Positions 7,066-13,126 of a DNA stretch of 13,126 nt are shown piece after piece. Made by a program: the position numbers and the translations under genes. This DNA comes from SHLJ01 sp041618535 (GTDB taxonomy: Bacteria; Bacteroidota; Bacteroidia; Flavobacteriales; Flavobacteriaceae). The DNA lies in the NCBI GenBank assembly GCA_041618535.1, contig JBFKFP010000071.1, positions 1 through 13,126 on the forward strand, read 5' to 3'. The notes under the pieces were generated by a model. It saw nothing but the letters and a program-made list of their open reading frames with translations. It made no database searches and was not told where the DNA came from. The number at the start of each line of letters is the position of its first letter. The first letter of the stretch is position 1.

Positions 7066-7112
7066 TATCAGAGGCTAAAATCCTGAAGCGCAATCAATAA
7101 AAATTTCAACAG

Positions 7113-7946
7113 CTAATTAACAGCATCAACCAGGAGGGCCATCAAACGATCAGGATAATCAGTTATTATGGCGTCAACTTTCAGATCTATCATCAACCTG
7201 AGATCATCGAGAGAATTAACGGTCCAGGGTATGATCTTATAGCCTTCCCGCTTTAAATCACTTACGGTATTCTTATCAAGCGATCCAAAATGAGGACTTA
7301 TGATCTGAGGTCGAAAAGACAAAAGATCGAGTTTTTCAGAAATGCTCTCTTTTTCATCCACAAGAAGTGCAATTAATGTTTCAGGACTTTGCTTATGGAC
7401 CTCTTCAAGGATTCTCAGATCAAATGACTGCAGATTCACTCTTTCTTCAAGGTTAAATGGTTTGATAGTCTCCAGAACAAGTTTAGAATACTCAGCGGGT
7501 TCAGGGGTAAATAACCTGTCAAGTGCCGGGCTTGCTTTTATTTCAATATTATACTTTAATCTGTTGAATCGCTTTTCAATGGTCTCCAGTACATCAAAAA
7601 GCAAGGGTTTTACCGACCTGATTTTCTTCTGAAGCGGATAGGAAGAAAGATATTTTGTGCCGCAATCAAATTTCCTGATCTCTTTATAATTCATTTTATA
7701 AAGATTGTATTTTAAGGCTGAGACAGGTTCGACAGGATGTCCTTTGGGAGTGATGCAAATTTCAGGATTCATATATGGTTCGTGTGAGACAACCACCTTT
7801 CGGTCTGCCGAGATACAGATATCCATCTCCAGCACATCAACTCCCAATTCAGCAGCTTTTAAGAAGCCCAGGATTGTATTCTCGGGGTATAATCCCCTAA
7901 ATCCTCTGTGCCCATGAATTTCCATCTTATCGTCTGAGGATTCCAT
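7113..7946 (-). CDS. Glycerophosphodiester phosphodiesterase family protein
   Basis: TIM-barrel enzyme that hydrolyses glycerophosphodiesters (deacylated phospholipid headgroups) to glycerol 3-phosphate and an alcohol. It has 277 residues and no signal peptide, so it is probably cytoplasmic. Family landmarks are HGHRGFRGLYPENT with the catalytic His13 and Arg14 and Glu22; VLEMDICIS with metal ligands Glu40 and Asp42; His55 in VVVSHEP; NIEIK (133-137); QSFD (173-176); WTVNS (241-245); and ITDYPD (261-266). All key residues are present. The start at 7946 is an ATG preceded by CAGG and an upstream in-frame stop; the in-frame ATG at 7925 is an alternative. It is the last gene of a likely four-gene operon, 44 bp after the hydroxylase gene, which suggests a role in lipid turnover. 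The exact substrate is unknown. Confidence 0.92.
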   Translation of the reverse strand: MESSDDKMEIHGHRGFRGLYPENTILGFLKAAELGVDVLEMDICISADRKVVVSHEPYMNPEICITPKGHPVEPVSALKYNLYKMNYKEIRKFDCGTKYLSSYPLQKKIRSVKPLLFDVLETIEKRFNRLKYNIEIKASPALDRLFTPEPAEYSKLVLETIKPFNLEERVNLQSFDLRILEEVHKQSPETLIALLVDEKESISEKLDLLSFRPQIISPHFGSLDKNTVSDLKREGYKIIPWTVNSLDDLRLMIDLKVDAIITDYPDRLMALLVDAVN

Positions 7947-7990
7947 CCTGGCTCAACTTATTATTTATATCAGAAGAATGCAGGTGTGTT

Positions 7991-8830
7991 TTAGTCTTCA
8001 ACAGGTTGAACCGTTGGTTTTCTATACTTCTGAAAGGGTTGCTTCAGAAGTTCAACGATATTGCTGTTCTCTTTCTCATTCGGAAATACATCAACCCCGT
8101 ATTCCAGTTTGTCCCGGTCCAGTATCATAAATGTTCCGAACAGCCGGTCCCAAACAGAAAAAATATTACCATAATTCGAATCCGTGTAAGGTAAAACGAA
8201 ATGATGATGGACCTTATGCATATCAGGGGAGACCAGAACATAGCTCAGCACCTCGTCTACCTTTCTCGGCAACCGGATATTCGCATGAGTGAACTGGGTC
8301 GCTACAAGTGACATCGACTGGTAGAGCATTACAATCCCTATGGGGGTGCCGATCACGACTACTCCCAAAAGAGTAAAGGCAAATCGTATAACACTTTCCA
8401 ATGGATGATGCCTGTTGGCAGTTGTTGTATCAACCTTCTGATCAGTATGGTGTACCAAATGTATCATCCATAGCGGTCTAACTTTATGCTCAACATAATG
8501 CGGCAGATAGGCTCCAATAAAATCCATGAGTAGTATACCAAGGAAGACATAGAGCCATAGTGGCATTTCGGGCAGCCAGTTTATCAATCCAAAATCCTCT
8601 GCCACCACCCAGTCGGCCGTTTTTAAAAGTAAGAAGGCCAGAGCGAAATTTATAATTATAGTGGTTAATGTGAAAAACAGGTTGGGGATTGCATGCCGCC
8701 ATTTACGGTACTTAAACCTGAATAGTGGTACAGCCCCTTCAATCAGCCAGAAAAAAGTCAATCCCCCGACCAAAATGATACTGCGATGCAAAGAGGGGAT
8801 GGTTTCAAAATAGTTAATTATTGATTCCAA
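7991..8830 (-). CDS. Sterol desaturase / fatty acid hydroxylase family membrane enzyme, TTG start
   Basis: Membrane-bound di-iron oxygenase family, 279 residues. Hydrophobic segments lie at about 17-36, 50-70, 92-110 and 150-172. The histidine clusters that bind the two irons are all present: HYVEH (111-115), HLVHH (124-128), NRHHP (139-143), a single His in QFTHAN (182) and HKVHHH (205-210). DSNYGNIFSVWDRLFGT follows, a typical ending of the fold. Family members hydroxylate or desaturate fatty acids, carotenoids or sterols; the substrate here cannot be read from the sequence. The frame has a stop at 8845-8843 and no ATG before the conserved N-terminus, so TTG at 8830 is the start. It lies 4 bp after the stop of the thioredoxin-like gene, so translation is probably coupled. 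Confidence 0.9.
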   Translation of the reverse strand: MESIINYFETIPSLHRSIILVGGLTFFWLIEGAVPLFRFKYRKWRHAIPNLFFTLTTIIINFALAFLLLKTADWVVAEDFGLINWLPEMPLWLYVFLGILLMDFIGAYLPHYVEHKVRPLWMIHLVHHTDQKVDTTTANRHHPLESVIRFAFTLLGVVVIGTPIGIVMLYQSMSLVATQFTHANIRLPRKVDEVLSYVLVSPDMHKVHHHFVLPYTDSNYGNIFSVWDRLFGTFMILDRDKLEYGVDVFPNEKENSNIVELLKQPFQKYRKPTVQPVED

Positions 8831-8834
8831 TTGA

Positions 8835-9731
8835 TCATCTGTTTATGTTATAAATCAACTCGGCTTTTTTCAAATCTACTAAAGAAACATAAGATTTCCA
8901 TGAAGCCGCTTCGGTTTCATTCTCAAGTAGGATATGGGAACAATAATACAGGAAGGCAAAAAGCGAATCGTTTGATGAATTTATTTTGTCAGGATCTATC
9001 CTCTTTAATTGCCTCAACACACTTCTGGGCCTGTTCAGGATAAGATCTTTTTTGAGTTTCAAAAGATCTAATCTCTGGATGAACCGAAACTTGTCTTCCA
9101 TTTCTTCCTTCTCAAGCAACCGAATTGACTCTTCAAGATAAATGTCGGCTAGTTCGGTAATTTCTTTTCTCACATCCGTATTGACCAAAACGGCAAAGTC
9201 CAGATACTTGGCTCCCAAAGCAAAAGCTGTGATAAAATTTCTCTTTCTGGAATAATTCGATAATTGAGCTTTTAAAAAAGTGGTATTTAAACTGTAGCGA
9301 TTGATGAATCTTACAATATTAAAAGGCTCGTAGTCAAAATACCCGGTATTTATGATATTCCCATTGGGATCCATGATCTTGATATCATCATCCTGAAACC
9401 TTTGTATGTATTCATCCGAACGGACATTCTCCATTTCACTGAACAGATCATCGTAAGTTGTTTCATAGAGAACGACAGGAACAAAATAGTCCCACAATGC
9501 CTGGTTAACGCTTTCGTCCCGTAACAAATCCGTATGATACCTAACACCATTCTCATCTCTGAAAACCACAGGAAAATCGTATTGCATCGATTCTTCCCAC
9601 ATCACAAAAAGAAGCTTGTTCTGAACCCTGGCGAGCCTTTTTGCAACATCAAGATTAGTCATCCAATCTTGGGAAAAACCATGAGTTATCCAGAACAAGC
9701 CGAGCAGAAATAAAAGGATTATTCTTTTCAT
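8835..9731 (-). CDS. Exported thioredoxin-fold-like protein lacking the CxxC
   Basis: A 298-residue exported protein. I start it at the ATG at 9731, which gives a clean signal peptide (MKRIILLFLLGLFWITHGFSQ); the open frame reaches a TTG at 9749, which is less likely. Residues 25-145 look like a thioredoxin-like domain: an amphipathic helix (DVAKRLARVQ), the beta strand NKLLFVMWEES, a second VPVVLYE strand, then IMDPNGNIINTGYFDYEPFNIVRFI, which resembles the strand-proline-glycine end of such folds. Where a CxxC would sit, the residues are WEES; the only cysteine is Cys264. It therefore cannot be a dithiol oxidoreductase. Residues 150-298 are helical and may form a repeat or scaffold domain. 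It is second in an operon with a YkgJ protein, a hydroxylase and a phosphodiesterase. The fold call is moderate; the function is unknown. Confidence 0.7.
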   Translation of the reverse strand: MKRIILLFLLGLFWITHGFSQDWMTNLDVAKRLARVQNKLLFVMWEESMQYDFPVVFRDENGVRYHTDLLRDESVNQALWDYFVPVVLYETTYDDLFSEMENVRSDEYIQRFQDDDIKIMDPNGNIINTGYFDYEPFNIVRFINRYSLNTTFLKAQLSNYSRKRNFITAFALGAKYLDFAVLVNTDVRKEITELADIYLEESIRLLEKEEMEDKFRFIQRLDLLKLKKDLILNRPRSVLRQLKRIDPDKINSSNDSLFAFLYYCSHILLENETEAASWKSYVSLVDLKKAELIYNINR

Positions 9732-9770
9732 GATCCGGTTTTCTTTCAAGCCTTAATAATTGTTTCCTTG

Positions 9771-10265
9771 CTAAAGATGTATTCGTTTTTTCATTTCCTC
9801 TACAATGTTGAAAGCAGCCGGGCAGATGGCAATATTCTTTAAGGTCAGAGAATTGATCTGATAGATTTTTTTTCTGTCTGTATGGGGGAATTCCCTGCAA
9901 GCCTTGGGCCTTATTTCATAAATGGAGCAGCTGTTATCATCATTCAGGAAAACACAGGGAACTTCAGTTAAAACATAGTCCCTGTCTTCATCAATCCTGA
10001 GATATCTGGATATGAACTCACCCGGTTTTAGCCTGAGGGCCTTCCCGATTCGCTCAATATCCCTGTCGGTAAAAAGTGGGCCTGTCGTCTTACAACAGTT
10101 CGCACAGAGCAGACAGTCGGTTTGTTCGAATTCCTCATGGTGCAGCTTCTGCATAGTCCGATCCAAATCTTTGGGGGGCCTGCTCCTGAGTTTATTCAGG
10201 AATTTTTTATTCTCCTTATGCTTATCTTTGGCCAGCTGAGGCAGTTCCTGAATTCGATCTTCCAT
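9771..10265 (-). CDS. YkgJ-family (UPF0153) cysteine-cluster protein
   Basis: A 164-residue cytoplasmic protein with the family signature CLLCANCC (residues 51-58, CxxCxxCC). Further conserved cysteines are Cys104 in VPCVFL, Cys113 in SCSIYEIRPKAC, Cys123, and Cys148 near the C-terminus. These eight cysteines are thought to bind zinc or an iron-sulfur cluster; the biochemical role of the family is unsettled. Residues 1-48 are charged and helical. The start is the ATG at 10265. It is the first gene of the minus-strand run that continues with the thioredoxin-like gene after 39 bp. It is divergent from the methyltransferase gene across 41 bp, which must hold the promoters of both; TATTTTTA at 10277-10270 is a weak -7 candidate for this gene. 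Confidence 0.88.
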   Translation of the reverse strand: MEDRIQELPQLAKDKHKENKKFLNKLRSRPPKDLDRTMQKLHHEEFEQTDCLLCANCCKTTGPLFTDRDIERIGKALRLKPGEFISRYLRIDEDRDYVLTEVPCVFLNDDNSCSIYEIRPKACREFPHTDRKKIYQINSLTLKNIAICPAAFNIVEEMKKRIHL

Positions 10266-10306
10266 GGCGTAAAAATAGATAAATTGGCATTCATACCTGA
10301 AAACAA

Positions 10307-11011
10307 ATGAAGGATTTGATGGGTAAAGCCCTTCTGGATTACCAAAGCGGTAATTATTCAGAAGATATTATCACCGCTACACATGTCTCATATAATGACG
10401 TTTTGCCGCTGCCCTATTTGTTCAGGGATTATGCAGAAATGCCGGCCATCGAGCAAAAGGCCCTCGATCATTCCTTCGGAAATGTCCTTGATGTGGGTTG
10501 CGCGGCAGGAAGTCATAGCCTTCATTTACAAAAAAGGGGGCTGGATGTGACTGCAATCGATATTTCCATCAACTCCATCAAGGTCTGTAAACTAAGAGGT
10601 ATCCGCAATGCCTTTCACAGAGATCTGCTTGAGGAAAACGGGAAATATGATACTATTTTGTCTCTTATGAATGGCACAGGCATCTTTCATTCAATGGAAC
10701 AAGCGCCTTCGTACCTCGGCAAACTAAAATCACTTTTGAAGCCCGGTGGCCAGATTCTCATAGATTCATCTGATGTCAGCTATATGTATTCTGAAAAGGA
10801 CCTAAAGAACTTAAAGAAACATGGTATCTATTATGGTGAACTGGAATACTACCTGAGTTACAAGGGCGAGTCTGAAGATGTTATGACCTGGTTATATATT
10901 GATATTGCATCGCTAAAATCTCTATGTAAGCAATGCGGACTGGGATGTGACCTGATCCTTGAAGGGGATCATTTCGATTATCTTGCCCGGCTAACAGTAA
11001 TCGGATCGTAG
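10307..11011 (+). CDS. Class I SAM-dependent methyltransferase
   Basis: A 234-residue cytoplasmic methyltransferase of the Rossmann type. The SAM-binding motif I is VLDVGCAAGSHS (60-71), followed by the acidic ribose-binding position in VTAIDIS (81-87), the YDTILSLMNGTGI strand (114-126) and the post-motif LLKPGGQILID (143-153). The N-terminal 55 residues are a helical cap with PLPYLFRDYAEMP. The substrate cannot be inferred. The start is the ATG at 10307; the ATG four codons later is possible. It is transcribed away from the YkgJ operon, and its stop codon directly abuts the stop of the convergent amidohydrolase, with no intergenic base. Confidence 0.9.
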   Translation: MKDLMGKALLDYQSGNYSEDIITATHVSYNDVLPLPYLFRDYAEMPAIEQKALDHSFGNVLDVGCAAGSHSLHLQKRGLDVTAIDISINSIKVCKLRGIRNAFHRDLLEENGKYDTILSLMNGTGIFHSMEQAPSYLGKLKSLLKPGGQILIDSSDVSYMYSEKDLKNLKKHGIYYGELEYYLSYKGESEDVMTWLYIDIASLKSLCKQCGLGCDLILEGDHFDYLARLTVIGS

Positions 11012-12640
11012 CTAATCGAGCTTCGACATTACCTCTTCCCCGTGAAGGAAGGTAGCTAACACATTCATATCCGGAATCTCGTGAATAGGTACTGTCATGA
11101 TGTCTTTGTCCAGCACAATGAAATCGGCAAGTTTACCTGCTTCTATACTTCCTTTTTCGTCCTCTTCGAAATTGGAGTGTGCGGCCCAGATCGTCATACC
11201 TCTTAAGGCCTCCTCCCTGTTAAGAGCATTCTCAATCTGGTATCCTCCTTCGGGAAATTGTTCGAGGTCCTGTCTAGCAACAGCCGCGAAGAAGGTATAA
11301 AACGGGTTAACATACTCAACCGGAAAATCTGTTCCCAGGGCCACACTGCCGTAACTTTCAAGGAGTTGCTTAAAGGCATATGCCCCCTTTACGCGAACGG
11401 GACCCAGCCTGTCCTCTGCCCAGTACATGTCGCTGGTCGCATGTGTTGGCTGAACAGATGGTATAATATTATCGAAATGGTCGAAGTCCTCGGATGAGAT
11501 CACCTGGGCATGCTCCACCCTCCATCGCCTGTCCTGTTGTCCGTCAAGGACTCGTTTATAAGTGGCCAGCACTGCATGATTGGCTGAATCACCAATGGCG
11601 TGTGTATTCATCTGATATTCTGATAAAGCGATACGTTCAGCCGTGGAGTTAAGGGTTTCAATGCTGTTCACAAGAAGGCCGAGATGACCGGGTTTATCAG
11701 AATAGGGAGCTCTGAGCATCGCTCCGCGTGAACCCAGGGCGCCATCGGCATAGAACTTGAACGATCGTACATTCAACCGTTCGGTTTTGATAATACCCCT
11801 GTTCAGGAAATGATCGAGATTCTCTTCTGTGGCCGATACCATGGCATAGACACGCATCTTCAGTTCTCCCGCTTGCTGCAGGCTGTCGATCAGCTCGATC
11901 TCATGAATGTCCAATCCTGCATCATCAACAGTTGTGAGCCCATAATCAAAACAAATTGACTCAGCCGTACTGAGGGCGGTAACAAGATCCTTAACCCCAT
12001 ATTTTGGCCAGTGATCCATAACAAGGTTCTCGGCGTTATCTATAAGCACCCCTGTCAGCCTGCCATCTTCAATTACGACCTCACCACCATCGGTCTTACT
12101 TTCAATGGTAACCTTTCCCAGGTCTAAGGCAGCCTGGTTGCACAAGATGGCATGACCATCTATCCGGCTTAGTGAAATGGGAGTATCCGGGAATAATTCA
12201 TCTAATCTGTCCTTTTTCGGGAAGGATTTATCTTCCCAGTCATTCTGGTCCCAGCCTCGTCCTGATATAAATGATTGCTGTCTTTTATCCTGGAACTCCA
12301 AAATACGCTCTATAACCTCATCAAAGCTATTTGTTCCAACGAGGTCAACTGCCTGTCGATCTATCCCTAATCTGAGAAAATGACAATGGGCATCGATAAA
12401 ACCGGGAACCACTGTTCTACCCTCAAGATCAATAACTTCAGCAGCTTCAAATTCATTCAATATGGAGTTTTCCGAGCCCACTGAAACAAATTTTCCATCA
12501 CGCACAGCCAGGGCCGCGGCTTTGTCAAATTGTTCATTTACGGTATAAATATTGGCGTTCTTTATGATAAGATCGACCTGCTCTTTTGGTTTGCATGCTA
12601 AAAGGACAAGGAAGATACCAAGGCCGAGATATAGTTTCAT
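11012..12640 (-). CDS. YtcJ-like amidohydrolase (amidohydrolase family 3), predicted lipoprotein
   Basis: A 542-residue metal-dependent hydrolase of the YtcJ / N-substituted formamide deformylase group. It probably cleaves an amide or cyclic amide; the natural substrate is unknown. The N-terminus MKLYLGLGIFLVLLACKP has a lipobox (LLAC, lipid on Cys16), so it is anchored in the envelope. Metal and catalytic residues are in DAHCHF (His85, His87), FKFYADGALGSRG (the lysine at about 295, often carboxylated), MNTHAIGD (His347), RVEHAQ (His377) and LGTDFPVE (Asp438). The C-terminal beta segment reads IEAGKLADFIVLDKD. I use the ATG at 12640; a GTG one codon earlier is also open. A strong terminator just upstream separates it from the receptor gene, so it needs its own promoter or read-through. 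Confidence 0.92.
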   Translation of the reverse strand: MKLYLGLGIFLVLLACKPKEQVDLIIKNANIYTVNEQFDKAAALAVRDGKFVSVGSENSILNEFEAAEVIDLEGRTVVPGFIDAHCHFLRLGIDRQAVDLVGTNSFDEVIERILEFQDKRQQSFISGRGWDQNDWEDKSFPKKDRLDELFPDTPISLSRIDGHAILCNQAALDLGKVTIESKTDGGEVVIEDGRLTGVLIDNAENLVMDHWPKYGVKDLVTALSTAESICFDYGLTTVDDAGLDIHEIELIDSLQQAGELKMRVYAMVSATEENLDHFLNRGIIKTERLNVRSFKFYADGALGSRGAMLRAPYSDKPGHLGLLVNSIETLNSTAERIALSEYQMNTHAIGDSANHAVLATYKRVLDGQQDRRWRVEHAQVISSEDFDHFDNIIPSVQPTHATSDMYWAEDRLGPVRVKGAYAFKQLLESYGSVALGTDFPVEYVNPFYTFFAAVARQDLEQFPEGGYQIENALNREEALRGMTIWAAHSNFEEDEKGSIEAGKLADFIVLDKDIMTVPIHEIPDMNVLATFLHGEEVMSKLD

Positions 12641-12664
12641 CACAATATTTTAATGGTTAAAAAT

Positions 12665-12688
12665 AAAAAAAGCACCCGAACAGGGTGC
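12665..12688 (-). terminator. Intrinsic terminator downstream of the TonB-dependent receptor gene
   Basis: Read on the minus strand: GCACCC, a five-base loop TGTTC, GGGTGC, then seven T residues. The six-bp GC-rich perfect stem (12688-12683 with 12677-12672) directly followed by the T tract is a textbook Rho-independent terminator. It lies 23 bp after the receptor stop codon and about 25 bp before the amidohydrolase start. Confidence 0.88.
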
Positions 12689-12690
12689 CT

Positions 12691-12711
12691 ATATCTCGAA
12701 AGATTCGATAT
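12691..12711 (-). repeat. Small hairpin between the receptor stop codon and the terminator
   Basis: ATAT (12691-12694) and CGAA (12697-12700) pair with TTCG (12704-12707) and ATAT (12708-12711) around a 3-base loop, with a 2-base bulge. It overlaps the TAA stop codon of the receptor and stacks next to the terminator. It may stabilise the 3' end of the mRNA; this role is inferred. Confidence 0.4.
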
Positions 12712-13126
12712 TAAAAATCGAACTTATAGGTGGCACCGGCCAGGAATTGAATTCCCTGAACCTGGTAATTCAACCATCGTTTATAGTCCTGGTTCGCAAT
12801 ATTATTCGCTTTGGCATAAACCGACCAGCGCTCATTGATTCGATAACCAAGATGTGCATTAGCATCGAAAAAGCTTTCCAGGACAACAGTTGAAGGAGCG
12901 GTAGGGTTTAACGGATCGAAAACCTGTTCCTGGTCAAAACGCTCACCGGTGTAAAAGAGGCTAGCACCCGCAAACCAATGCTCGTCTATTTGGAAATCCA
13001 TAAACAAGGACGCTTCAAAATCTGGTAAATTCCACGCCTCGTTTTGCTCATCGGTTGTGTAATTGAAGTATTCAGCTTTTATCCCCAGGGTAAAATTCCT
13101 GTTAACATCAACATTGATCTCACCAA
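12711..13126 (-). CDS. TonB-dependent receptor, C-terminal beta-barrel end (5' part outside window)
   Basis: The last 138 residues of an outer-membrane receptor; the frame is open to the right edge, so the ATG is not in the window. The sequence alternates hydrophobic and polar residues in transmembrane beta strands (NFTLGIKAEYFNYTT, FEASLFMDFQ, WFAGASLFYTGERF). It ends with the characteristic last strands of the family: YAKANNIANQDYKRW, then VQGIQFLAGATYKFDF. The terminal phenylalanine is the usual outer-membrane insertion signal. The substrate and the presence of a plug domain cannot be judged. Transcription ends at the terminator 23 bp downstream. Confidence 0.88.
   Translation of the reverse strand, partial: GEINVDVNRNFTLGIKAEYFNYTTDEQNEAWNLPDFEASLFMDFQIDEHWFAGASLFYTGERFDQEQVFDPLNPTAPSTVVLESFFDANAHLGYRINERWSVYAKANNIANQDYKRWLNYQVQGIQFLAGATYKFDF

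Noticed and set aside
12653..12838. Plus-strand open frame over the terminator and receptor end
   Set aside because: It runs through a strong terminator hairpin and is antisense to receptor beta strands; no domain is seen.
1..13126. Search for CRISPR, tRNA, rRNA, IS or phage elements
   Set aside because: No repeat-spacer pattern, transposase, integrase, tRNA-like cloverleaf or flanking target duplication was recognised by eye.

Overview
The window looks like chromosomal DNA of a marine-type member of the Bacteroidota, most likely a Flavobacteriaceae relative. The supporting signs are the -7 promoter motif TAnnTTTG instead of an E. coli -10 box, scarce Shine-Dalgarno sequences, a SusC/FecA-type TonB-dependent receptor C-terminus ending in an aromatic residue, a two-domain FIST protein, and protein signatures typical of that class. 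The genus cannot be fixed from the sequence alone. Nothing looks like a phage, transposon, integron, CRISPR array or rRNA/tRNA locus; this is densely packed core or accessory chromosome.

Left part (1-4764, all minus strand): a LolC/E-type ABC permease is followed by a cystathionine-beta-synthase-like PLP enzyme with its own good promoter. Then comes a FIST-domain protein whose stop codon overlaps the start of a PAS histidine kinase, which runs off the left edge. The FIST leader carries a near-perfect 14-bp direct repeat with a 21-bp period, the geometry of a LytTR-type response regulator site.

Middle part (4745-6978): a lipoprotein-type exo-beta-N-acetylmuramidase (NamZ/DUF1343, GH171) is divergent from the permease, with overlapping or abutting 5' ends. 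Convergent to it is a tandem pair of small secreted paralogous proteins (132 and 126 aa) that I cannot assign to any named family.

Right-middle part (7113-10265, minus strand): a four-gene likely operon encodes a YkgJ-type cysteine-cluster protein, an exported thioredoxin-fold-like protein without a CxxC, a membrane fatty acid hydroxylase/sterol desaturase family enzyme, and a glycerophosphodiester phosphodiesterase. The last two point to lipid modification or turnover.

Right part (10307-13126): a SAM-dependent methyltransferase on the plus strand abuts, with no spacer, a convergent YtcJ-like lipoprotein amidohydrolase. A strong intrinsic terminator separates the amidohydrolase from the C-terminus of a TonB-dependent receptor that enters from the right edge.

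The most interesting candidates are the FIST-kinase unit with its repeat operator, the unnamed secreted paralog pair next to a cell-wall muramidase, and the redox-dead thioredoxin-like protein embedded in a lipid-enzyme operon. None of these is proven to be a new system from sequence alone.
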